This document shows positions 7,486 through 15,465 of a DNA stretch of 64,000 nt, in pieces (within the stretch, counting starts at the first letter, position 1; each line of letters opens with the position of its first letter). The DNA lies in NCBI RefSeq assembly GCF_020700235.1, contig NZ_CP085304.1:212261-276260 (forward strand). The letters run 5' to 3'. The translations under genes were made by a program, and so were the position numbers. The DNA comes from Haladaptatus pallidirubidus. Its GTDB lineage: Archaea; Halobacteriota; Halobacteria; Halobacteriales; Haladaptataceae. Below the pieces are notes generated by a model. It saw nothing but the letters and a program-made list of their open reading frames with translations. It had not been told where the DNA came from and made no database searches.

Positions 7486-8928
7486 ATGCGTCTTGAACAA
7501 GAAACGAAACGCCTCGTAGAACAGTTTGCTTCGGAGCCAGGAGTCGAATCGGAGGAATTGGATTTCAAATCAAAGGAGATCGTCAAGAGTTCCAATGGTC
7601 GAAAGAAGCTTGTAAAGGTACTCTCAGCGATGGCCAACCAGAACGGGGGAACGGTAATTATCGGGGTGAGAAATGAGTCGGACGATAGTATTCTCATTCA
7701 GGGTTTCTCGGTTGATTCCGAGGTTGTACAACATCTCACCCACTCAACACTCGAATACACAACACCTCCTGTTTCCGATCTAGTAGATGTGAACTTTATC
7801 GAGTATTCAGGAAAACGGATCCTTCGTATTGATGTGAACAAAGCCCGAGAGAAGCCTGTTCAATTCAAAGAGAATGGGGATTTCGTTCCATGGATCCGTG
7901 TTGGAGATGGTATGGATGAAATGACTAGTGACCAGATGCTCTCATTCTTCCAAGCTCGTGAACGTGAGGACTATAGCTTGTTCTCCTCCGAAATCGAACA
8001 TCGCGTCAACGTTACAATTGACATCGATTCACAAGAAGATGTACCCTCTCTTCCGTCTCCACCAAATTGGCTGATCACGACATCGGAAGGGCCCTCAATG
8101 TTTGTCTTTGGAGAGCCAGGGCTCTCTCATGACTTCGGTAAGTCTGTTCTTTATCACGTAGAGGAGCGAGTTCACGCGTCATCAGCTGAGGAAATATCGG
8201 AGATATTTGATGTGCTGGAACAAACCACCGGAACAAGCCTGTTCCCTTCACGATTAGGTTACGCGATTAAATTGGGAGACCGTCAAGTGATAGGCCGTGG
8301 CCATCGTTGGTTCGTTGAAGATTTGAAAAACATCGACGATACAATAGAGGTGTTAGAATCGTCGCATGAAAAAGAACCAGTTTCTAGTGCTCCTAGTGAC
8401 CCACGGCCCATTGCGGTTGCCTATGTGGATTGTTCTGCAGGCATTTTTTGGATTGAAACTCGGTGGCAAGGTGAACAATTTTCGAGAACAAAGTGCGGGT
8501 TTGTCTTCACCGATATCCCATTTGACGATCGTGGTTACCAATCGTTTTTTACAGAACTAGGTAAGCACCCCGAGGTGTATGAACAACGTCGAGGTTTACA
8601 GATGCTTACCGTAGCTGGAGAATCACAATATCTCGGGAACCCCGAAATCATCAATATTAGCTCTCATCCTGACGCGTCAGAGTATATGGCTATTGACAAC
8701 CCTTTCTATCATCGGAAAGACGAACTTCAAAACCAGGTCAAAGTCAATATTCCAGAGTACCTATTGAATCCGCTAGATGGGATCAATCGTATGCCTCTTT
8801 CAATCTCTGGAGGCTACTCTGAGGATGAGGAAAGGGCGGTAAAGTTCGATACCCTCTCTATGTTTTCGAAAAATCTCTTAGTGAATACTGTCTTTGTATC
8901 TGGTTGGTGTAGACAACAACGAGAATAG
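7486..8928 (+). CDS. AlbA_2 (Schlafen AlbA_2-like) domain protein
   Basis: 480 residues. Residues about 15-140 match the AlbA_2/AAA_4 putative nucleic-acid-binding domain: ESEELDFKSKEIV, then KLVKVLSAMANQNGGTVIIG and GKRILRIDVNKAREKPVQF, ending with the usual WIRVGDGMDEM strand. The remaining 330 residues are of unknown fold and include DCSAGIFWIETRW. The AlbA_2 domain occurs in Schlafen-type and putative defence or regulatory proteins. No helicase or nuclease motif was seen. Its context (divergent unknown gene, low-GC island) fits an accessory, possibly defensive role, which is inference. Confidence 0.8.
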   Translation: MRLEQETKRLVEQFASEPGVESEELDFKSKEIVKSSNGRKKLVKVLSAMANQNGGTVIIGVRNESDDSILIQGFSVDSEVVQHLTHSTLEYTTPPVSDLVDVNFIEYSGKRILRIDVNKAREKPVQFKENGDFVPWIRVGDGMDEMTSDQMLSFFQAREREDYSLFSSEIEHRVNVTIDIDSQEDVPSLPSPPNWLITTSEGPSMFVFGEPGLSHDFGKSVLYHVEERVHASSAEEISEIFDVLEQTTGTSLFPSRLGYAIKLGDRQVIGRGHRWFVEDLKNIDDTIEVLESSHEKEPVSSAPSDPRPIAVAYVDCSAGIFWIETRWQGEQFSRTKCGFVFTDIPFDDRGYQSFFTELGKHPEVYEQRRGLQMLTVAGESQYLGNPEIINISSHPDASEYMAIDNPFYHRKDELQNQVKVNIPEYLLNPLDGINRMPLSISGGYSEDEERAVKFDTLSMFSKNLLVNTVFVSGWCRQQRE

Positions 8929-9063
8929 CCTCATACATAGGGCTTCTCTGGAAGTCATTGGTTCTGAAACTCGGGATCTACCCATAAATGATTGTTCGAA
9001 TAGACTGATAGGAGATTCTGAGAAGCATGTACCTGTCCAAAGATTTCGAAATCGAGGAACTAT

Positions 9064-9504
9064 TCACTGTGAACGTGCTGGTGACTCAGGCTCAGTTGGT
9101 GTCCCAACGGGTGTCGTGCTGCTTGTAGTACTAACCGAGGTTTCACGAACAACGACTGTTCCGGCAACACGATCGCCGAGGCGTTGGCGCTTGTCGGTCA
9201 TCGCCATCGAGATGAACCCAATAAGGTAGTAAAATAACCCATCAATGATTTCAAGAAGGTTGCGAACAACTGAGGAGCCGAGCGTGCACGGAGTCCCGTT
9301 CTCTTGGACAACACGGATACCGAATAATCTCTTGCCAATAGTATATCCATCCCAGAACCCTTCAATCAACAACCAGTAGACGAGGGCAACCAGTATACCG
9401 AGTAGAACTCCGAATCATCCTGTACCATTGATCCCGAGTAGCCCACCGAAAAAGCCGACCACGAATGCAACATTGAGATATGAATGAAGACTATGAATCG
9501 TCAT
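9064..9504 (-). pseudogene. RDD-family membrane protein, 5'-truncated and with an in-frame stop
   Basis: From ATG 9504 the frame reads a membrane helix, then TGA at 9417-9415 (codon 30, where TGG would be natural between GTG and FGVLLG), then continues in the same frame as a typical RDD C-terminal half: EGFWDGYTIGKRLFGIRVV, LLEIIDGLFYYL, DKRQRLGDRVAGTVVV. The first RDD helix with its Arg-Asp-Asp motif is absent; a stop lies 16 bases upstream. The last roughly 25 residues are Ser/Thr/Pro-rich. The ORF from 9372 is all that could be translated. The gene is probably non-functional. Confidence 0.75.
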
Positions 9505-9565
9505 CAGTAATCTACGTGGCTACCGTGGAGACGAAATGGTCGACAGATGAAAAGCTATGCTATCA

Positions 9566-9795
9566 GGCACTGTCTAGTTAAGAGATTCAGTGGTGGAGTG
9601 GCGTTTCAACGTCTCTGACGTGTGTGGCTAACCAACCACTTCATCTCATCATGACTAGGGTTTCGGTGAAGCAGTCGATTCTGGTCGTCTCAAGGTGCAG
9701 CCGATCTCATTATCAAGATTCAGTCGCTTACGAACAGTGCGAAAATCTCATCAATCGTATCGCTGTCGCTTGGCTTTCCGTATCTAGACAGTGCC
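9566..9795. mobile_element. 230-bp IS6-like MITE with terminal inverted repeats and 8-bp target duplication
   Basis: Left end GGCACTGTCTAGTTA (9566) and right end, reverse complemented, GGCACTGTCTAGATA (ending 9795): 14 of 15 bases match. Both sides are flanked by the identical octamer TGCTATCA (9558-9565 and 9796-9803), the target duplication length made by IS6-family transposases. The GGCACTGT tip is characteristic of IS6 elements. No transposase is encoded inside, so it is a non-autonomous element. It inserted at the very 3' end of the GT-C gene, whose stop codon lies in the right-hand duplication. Confidence 0.88.
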
Positions 9796-9800
9796 TGCTA

Positions 9801-11531
9801 TCAATATGTGTAGCGTATGTCAACCCGTGTCGTTCCGTTCTTTCGTTTGGTCGCAGCCGTCGCTCCGGTCGGCGTCCGTGGAAGCATGAAGAATTTGGAG
9901 ATGCGAACCGTCACTCGGCTGTCGCTGTCGTGTAACCGAAGCCACGATTCGACGGTGAATTTTTGAGCGTAGGAAAGGGAATGTACCTGCGGGAACGCCT
10001 GCCTGTGCGTGCGGACGTTTGCCGGCATTTTCGAGATCTGCACTGTGGCGTTGTTGGGAGCATCGACGCGCGCATCCTTGAGGGCAGTGAGCGTCGCTCG
10101 GTTCGTCTCACCCGAAGTGTGCCAACCGTCGTATTCGTGCACGAGCGGCGAGGTCACCGACAGCGAGAGGACGAACACTGCCGCGATAACCGTTAACGCC
10201 ACACTTGCATCTAGTTCTCGAGCGTCCAAGTCGATGGATCGAATCGCGGTCGTCAGCATGAGTGCGACGAGTCCCATTGCGGGAATGAGAAAGAAGTATC
10301 CGTTACGGACAGTGTACGCACCGCTTAGGAGGAACAGTGGGATGGGGGAGATGAACCAGATTGCAAAGAACGCAAACGGTTGCCAATCAGTACCCGCGAA
10401 CCGCCGTTGACTGAATGCGAGGAGGGCAATGAGCGCTCCTACAGCGAGACTTACGACGAATAGACCGCCGAGTGCCATCGGTTGAGGAGTATAGTAGTCA
10501 AGAACGATCTTGACGCCGAATCGGTTGAGGAGATTGGCGACGAACGGGAGACTGCCGATGCCACCGGCGACGGTCGCGAGTGCGAGTGCGCCCATGTGAT
10601 GGGGTCGTCTGATAGCAAGGCCGAACATGACGAGCGCGAACACGCCGAGCAGCCCCCCGAGTATACGTAGCGGATCCAGCCCAACGACCCCGATCAGTGC
10701 GGAAATGATGTCCTGCGGATACGCAATCGACATGACGTACTTTGTCACGATCTCGAAGACCGTGTCCAGCGTTAACGGACGGGTCTGGTCGTATCCCCCA
10801 AGTCCACCGAGGACGGCGACTCGGACGCCGACGTACGCGACGGAAACGAGGATGAACGGAATGAGGTAGCGAAGAGCTGTCCAAACGGTGAGAACGATGT
10901 TCTGACTGGTTGAGTCCTCGACATCCAACTCGCCGAAGACGACCCACATGAAGGCGAGTCCCAGAAATAGGATGGAGAGCTCCTTCGAGAGGAGCGCAAA
11001 TGCGTATGCTGCGACGGACCCGACATGTAGCCATCGGGAATCACGTTGGCGCCCGCGAACGAGCATGAAGAGTGCCGTCAGGAGGAAGACACTCATGAGT
11101 ACGCTATCGCGACGTGAGGCGGCGGGAACGACCTCCGCTGTCAACGGATGCGCCGCCACTAACAGTCCAGCGAGAGAACCGGTTTCCAAGTCAGTGATCG
11201 CATTCACAACGAGAACGGAGAGAGCCACCGCGACGCTATGAAGGACGAGATTGGTGAGGTGGTAGCCGGTTGGGTCGAGCCCCCAAAGCGCGTAGTCGAG
11301 CGTGTACGAGAGACTCATGAGTGGCCGGTAGAACAGTGCGTTATTAGTGAATGAGGTTCCAGCCATCAGCGGTTGCGTGAAGATATCTATGACGCCGTTA
11401 ATGGTAGCCGCACGGCTTGAGACCGTGAGCGCGAGGATATCCGACGTCACGAACCAGTAACCGATCGTCTCGATATGCGCGAGGACGGCTATGAAAGCGA
11501 CGCCAACCGAGATAGTCCATCGTTTCTTCAT
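9801..11531 (-). CDS. GT-C membrane glycosyltransferase (TMTC/PMT-like)
   Basis: 576 residues with about 10-12 membrane spans. The N-terminal half has the fold and motifs of TMTC/GT39-like transferases: FYRPLMSLSYTLDYALWGLD, then GYHLTNLVLHSVAVALSVLV and AAHPLTAEVVPAASRRDSVL, then LSKELSILFLGLAFMW. These enzymes use polyprenyl-phosphate sugars on the outer membrane face. The C-terminal part is extracytoplasmic after about residue 470. The stop TGA (9803-9801) is inside the target duplication of the MITE, so the last residues may have changed on insertion. It is third in line after the GT2 and GtrA genes, which could supply the lipid-linked donor. Confidence 0.8.
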   Translation of the reverse strand: MKKRWTISVGVAFIAVLAHIETIGYWFVTSDILALTVSSRAATINGVIDIFTQPLMAGTSFTNNALFYRPLMSLSYTLDYALWGLDPTGYHLTNLVLHSVAVALSVLVVNAITDLETGSLAGLLVAAHPLTAEVVPAASRRDSVLMSVFLLTALFMLVRGRQRDSRWLHVGSVAAYAFALLSKELSILFLGLAFMWVVFGELDVEDSTSQNIVLTVWTALRYLIPFILVSVAYVGVRVAVLGGLGGYDQTRPLTLDTVFEIVTKYVMSIAYPQDIISALIGVVGLDPLRILGGLLGVFALVMFGLAIRRPHHMGALALATVAGGIGSLPFVANLLNRFGVKIVLDYYTPQPMALGGLFVVSLAVGALIALLAFSQRRFAGTDWQPFAFFAIWFISPIPLFLLSGAYTVRNGYFFLIPAMGLVALMLTTAIRSIDLDARELDASVALTVIAAVFVLSLSVTSPLVHEYDGWHTSGETNRATLTALKDARVDAPNNATVQISKMPANVRTHRQAFPQVHSLSYAQKFTVESWLRLHDSDSRVTVRISKFFMLPRTPTGATAATKRKNGTTRVDIRYTY

Positions 11532-11762
11532 TCAGTGTACCAATTGGGTTGAATCTTCTCGAATGATACTTCGGGTGTTCTCATGAAGTGTTGGCGTCAC
11601 AAATTGGCTTGCGAGTCGGTGTCCGCCCGTCAAGATCTTTACGGCGTGTTTTCGTTGAGTTTTGGGTTCCTCTTTTGATCCGCGTGAATGACCCATTTAA
11701 TCCATATCTCTGTGCTCGAACCACTTGTGATATTCTATATAGACAAGCTATATCTTCGGTTA

Positions 11763-12266
11763 CTAAGTGTCTTGAATCCGCCAAGTAAAGAGGGATTCAG
11801 AAATGTAGTTTATAATCATGCCGATCACAATGCCACACCCGTTCGCGATCAGCAACCAGAGGTCAATACCCATGAGAGAAAGGGTTACGTTGAAAACGCG
11901 ATATACGGTCGTGAAAACGATCAGTTGTACAGCAACACCGCCGGTACGCACGATATGGGACTTACCCAGCCGGTGAAAGAGAGCGCTAGTACCCGCTGCA
12001 CCCTCGTCCCCGAACGTCCAATGCTCATTTAGTAAGAACATCACAACAATTGCAGTCTCAATGCTCACAATTTTCGCGACTATGAGGGAAGAGTCTGAAA
12101 TCTTGAGAGTAGCGGCGAGTGCTGCTGCGATGCCCGTTTCCGAGAGAAGCAGTAAAACGATATTATCACAGACAGTTCCGACAGCCCCGACAGAGAGGAA
12201 CTGCCCAAAATGGACGATTGAAATGACGGCTTCGATATGCTCGGAGAAGCGAGAGCGGCGACTCAT
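11763..12266 (-). CDS. GtrA-family membrane protein
   Basis: 167 residues with four membrane spans in the GtrA arrangement: FGQFLSVGAVGTVCDNIVLL, then AIVVMFLLNEHWTFGDEG (the typical NxxWTF), then a third span, and finally IGMIINYISESLFTWR, the usual ending. GtrA proteins are thought to flip or present polyprenyl-phosphate sugars for surface glycosylation. It lies 126 bases downstream of the GT2 gene and upstream of the GT-C gene, giving a likely donor synthase, flippase and transferase set. Confidence 0.88.
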   Translation of the reverse strand: MSRRSRFSEHIEAVISIVHFGQFLSVGAVGTVCDNIVLLLLSETGIAAALAATLKISDSSLIVAKIVSIETAIVVMFLLNEHWTFGDEGAAGTSALFHRLGKSHIVRTGGVAVQLIVFTTVYRVFNVTLSLMGIDLWLLIANGCGIVIGMIINYISESLFTWRIQDT

Positions 12267-12391
12267 TTGCTATTCATCCATGGAATACGCCAGTGATGTA
12301 TGGAGGTGTAACCCTTTGCGGTTGTAACGATAGCTCTTAAATCGAATCATACTATATTCAGTTAGATGATTTCGTATCGATATCTACATAT

Positions 12392-13165
12392 TCACATTCT
12401 TTTTTTGGTGGCTTCTGCCGATTTGACTGACCCATCCAGTGGCAGTCTGTACTGCCAGAAAAGTTGGGCGAGACGCTTAGCGAACAATGGTCCTTCACGC
12501 CCGATTTGGAAATTACTTTCTCCTACGTCTCTCCCATTGAAGGAAACAGGCACTTCAGTGTACGTTTGAGCCTCCATATGAGCGCGGATAGGGAGTTCAA
12601 CCGTAATATCAAAGCTTTCTGATTTAAGGGAATTCACACCTATGTTCTCTATAATATTCGAATGGTAGGCGCTGAATATATTTGTAATATCATTTGTTTC
12701 AACCCCAAATGCAATTTTGGTTGTGTGATTGAACGCCCTATTCAGCAGCAATTTTATGGGGGGATAATCGTTGACTGAACTAGCCTGTGCGAACCGTGAT
12801 CCATAAGCGATATCGTTGCCAGCTTCGATCGCTTCGGCGAGACGAAGCGCATCCTGTGGATCATCTGAAAAGTCACACATCAGTGGAATGAGTATATCGC
12901 CGGTTGCAGCGTCTAATCCTGCTTTTATTGCGTTGCCGAAGCCGGGATTTTCATTTCTATGAACCGACGTTATGGTGGGATTTTTATTCGACAAATCGGC
13001 AGCGAGCGACGGTGTGTTGCTCGGATCGTCATCGTTGACGACGATAATCAGTTCGAAGTTACGTGATGAATCGTTGTTTTCAAAGACATCTGTTACTCTG
13101 GAGACTAATCTTTGGACGTTACCTTCTTCTTTGAAAGCAGGGGTGATGAGGCTTATTTTCATCAT
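12392..13165 (-). CDS. GT2 glycosyltransferase, dolichyl-phosphate sugar synthase type
   Basis: 257 residues of a GT-A fold: SLITPAFKEEGNVQRLV at the N terminus, IIVVNDDDPSNTPSLA (donor binding), NPGFGNAIKAGLDAATGDIL, and the acidic MCDFSDDP in place of DxD. There is no C-terminal membrane domain, so it is of the soluble DPM1/archaeal type. The start could be the second Met (13162). It should transfer a sugar from an NDP donor to dolichyl phosphate for use by the GtrA and GT-C proteins downstream. The sugar is not readable from sequence. Confidence 0.87.
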   Translation of the reverse strand: MMKISLITPAFKEEGNVQRLVSRVTDVFENNDSSRNFELIIVVNDDDPSNTPSLAADLSNKNPTITSVHRNENPGFGNAIKAGLDAATGDILIPLMCDFSDDPQDALRLAEAIEAGNDIAYGSRFAQASSVNDYPPIKLLLNRAFNHTTKIAFGVETNDITNIFSAYHSNIIENIGVNSLKSESFDITVELPIRAHMEAQTYTEVPVSFNGRDVGESNFQIGREGPLFAKRLAQLFWQYRLPLDGSVKSAEATKKRM

Positions 13166-13589
13166 GTTAACAGTTATTCCAATAATATCTGTCTAATGAT
13201 CATGGTATTTTGAACAGTAGTAATCGGATCACTGGACTACCGTTCCAGTCATTTCTACTCTTAGCATATAGCGGCTTGTCACTTATACGTTCTCGCCGAA
13301 AATGCAAAGTGGGCCTCGGTACGGAGAACGTGTGAGGCAATAATGGCACGGAAACCGCTTGGACGTATCTGTCATACCTTCAAGCCACGTTCATTGATTG
13401 AATAACCGATTACGAGTGGCGATCACTGCCAGCCATATCTATTGAGGGCGAAGACGAAACGGTACGAGACTACGTATTCTATGCGTGGCGGTAGCGTCCG
13501 TAGACACGGTGATTCTGAGGAATTCGTTTCAGGACCAATTATCTTTTTTGCCCAAGTGATTTTATGGCATCCCAACGACGTAGAGCGTG
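13166..13589. other. Intergenic promoter region between divergent glycan operons
   Basis: 424 bases with no gene. It must hold promoters for the GT2 operon (minus) and the gmd operon (plus). A 64-codon ORF at 13442-13636 overlaps the gmd start in another frame and has unlikely composition. No clear operator was found. Confidence 0.6.
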
Positions 13590-14558
13590 ATGGGCAACCG
13601 AGCGTTGATTACAGGGATAACAGGACAGGATGGTAGCTATTTGGCAGAACATCTTTTGAACGAAAACTACGAAGTATACGGTTTAGCACGTTGGACTAGC
13701 ACGTCAAACGAAGATCGAATAGAACATGTTTCCGACAATATTCATATAATTACGGGTGATTTGACGGATCAGACATCGCTTGACCGTGCAATTGAGACGG
13801 CAGATCCGGACGAAGTATATCACCTTGGCGCGCTTTCATTTGTCCCGGAAAGTTTTACGCAACCAATCACCACCGCGGACGTCACCGGATTAGGGACGAC
13901 TCGGATGCTTGAGGCAATACGAAGATATAACCCAGATATTAGATTTTATCAAGCTGGAACGAGCGAAATGTTCGGCAACGCGCCAGATGAACGTCAATCG
14001 ATCGACACTCGCTTTTATCCACGAAGTCCGTATGGCGTTTCGAAACTTTATGCCTATTGGATGACAATAAATTACCGAGAGGCGCACGATATGTATGCAA
14101 CTAATGGAATCCTATTTAATCATGAATCACCACGACGAGGCAAACAATTCGTTACTCGTAAAATAACGCGAGCTGCCGCCCGAATTGCTCTCGATAAGCA
14201 GGACGAACTCCGTCTAGGGAATCTCGATGCCAAACGTGATTGGGGGCATGCCCGCGATTATGTCAAAGCGATGCACTTAATGCTTCAGCAGGACGACCCG
14301 GACGATTATGTGGTTGGTACAGGCGAACACCATACCGTACGCGAATGCGCCCGGATTGCGTTCGACGAAGTGGGACTTGACTGGCAAGAATTTGTCACAA
14401 TCGACGAAAAATATTTCCGGGCGACTGAAGTGGATGCACTCAAGGCAGACCCGTCTCGTGCAAAACAAAAGCTAAAGTGGGAACCGAAAATCTCGTTCGA
14501 AGAAATGATTCGAGAGATGGTACAGAAAGACCTCGCAGATTTACAGTCCAATGAGTGA
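13590..14558 (+). CDS. gmd: GDP-mannose 4,6-dehydratase
   Basis: 322 residues from the ATG at 13590; a GTG three bases upstream is also possible. The protein has the extended SDR NAD(P)-binding motif TGITGQDGSYLAEHLL, whose TGQDGSYL is diagnostic for Gmd, then YHLGALSFVPESF and FYQAGTSEMFG, the catalytic YGVSKLYAYW (YxxxK), and NHESPRRGKQFVTRKI, another Gmd signature. It converts GDP-D-mannose to GDP-4-keto-6-deoxy-D-mannose in the cytoplasm. The next gene overlaps by eight bases, so this is the first gene of a coupled three-gene operon. Confidence 0.95.
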   Translation: MGNRALITGITGQDGSYLAEHLLNENYEVYGLARWTSTSNEDRIEHVSDNIHIITGDLTDQTSLDRAIETADPDEVYHLGALSFVPESFTQPITTADVTGLGTTRMLEAIRRYNPDIRFYQAGTSEMFGNAPDERQSIDTRFYPRSPYGVSKLYAYWMTINYREAHDMYATNGILFNHESPRRGKQFVTRKITRAAARIALDKQDELRLGNLDAKRDWGHARDYVKAMHLMLQQDDPDDYVVGTGEHHTVRECARIAFDEVGLDWQEFVTIDEKYFRATEVDALKADPSRAKQKLKWEPKISFEEMIREMVQKDLADLQSNE

Positions 14559-15465
14559 TTCCGTTCTCGTTACCGGTGGATCGGGGTTTATCGGGCGCCA
14601 CGTACTAAAAGAGCTAGAGAGTGCGGGATACTCAATCACAGCATTGACCCACTCTTCGTCGCTTCCCGACTACCCGGAAATTACAACGGCTGAAACCGTT
14701 AGCGGTGATATAACCCGGCTCGAGACACTGCCTGCGTTCGACTCCTACGACATAGTCGTCCATCTTGCGGGAATCGTTTCAGTCGATGAATCTCTCAGAA
14801 ATCCCAAGCAGACATACGATGTCAATACGACCGGAACGGTGAACATCTTTGAGCGCTCGCGCGAAGGAAACGTCGACGTGGTCGTGTACATAAGTAGTGC
14901 AGCAGTCTACGGTATCCCCGAACAGCTGCCGATTTCCGAAACACATCCAGTTGATGCGCTCCATCCCTATGCGGCAAGCAAGCTCATGGGTGAACAAATC
15001 GCTAAAGCGACGTCCAATGCGTACGAGCTTGACATTTCTGTCATACGTCCGTTCACAACGTATGGTGCTGGGCAACAATCAGACAACCTGATACCAGAGG
15101 TCATCTCGCAACTCCAGGAGGGTGTAAGTGTGCTTGAGCTTGGAAATCTTTCGCCGACGAGAGATTTTGTTCACGTACGAGATGTTGCATCAGCAATTCG
15201 AACCATCATCGATAGTAATCAAGCGACTATGGACGTGTACAATGTGGGTAGTGAGCAGGAGGTAACAGTACGGAAAGTTGTCGAATACATTCAGGAACTG
15301 ATGGACAGTGACGCTGAGGTTAAATCGAGCGATAAACGTGATAAAAAAGTCGAAATTCCACGGATGGTTTCGGATTGCTCACGACTCAAGAACTTGGGTT
15401 GGCAGCCGACGGTTAATCTCGAATCAGGATTAAAGCAAACGATCAAACAAGTGCATTATGAGTAA
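14551..15465 (+). CDS. Extended SDR epimerase/reductase, candidate GDP-colitose synthase
   Basis: 304 residues, NAD(P)-dependent extended SDR: VTGGSGFIGRHVLKEL, then HLAGIVSVDES, YISSAAVYG, and catalytic YAASKLMGEQ (YxxxK), then RPFTTYGAGQQSDNLI and TRDFVHVRDVASAI. On sequence alone it could be a sugar 4-epimerase, a 4-reductase or a bifunctional epimerase-reductase. Its place between gmd and a ColD-type dehydratase gene suggests the last step, from GDP-4-keto-3,6-dideoxymannose to GDP-L-colitose (ColC role), or a 4-reductase making another dideoxy sugar. It overlaps both neighbours by eight bases. Confidence 0.8.
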   Translation: MSDSVLVTGGSGFIGRHVLKELESAGYSITALTHSSSLPDYPEITTAETVSGDITRLETLPAFDSYDIVVHLAGIVSVDESLRNPKQTYDVNTTGTVNIFERSREGNVDVVVYISSAAVYGIPEQLPISETHPVDALHPYAASKLMGEQIAKATSNAYELDISVIRPFTTYGAGQQSDNLIPEVISQLQEGVSVLELGNLSPTRDFVHVRDVASAIRTIIDSNQATMDVYNVGSEQEVTVRKVVEYIQELMDSDAEVKSSDKRDKKVEIPRMVSDCSRLKNLGWQPTVNLESGLKQTIKQVHYE

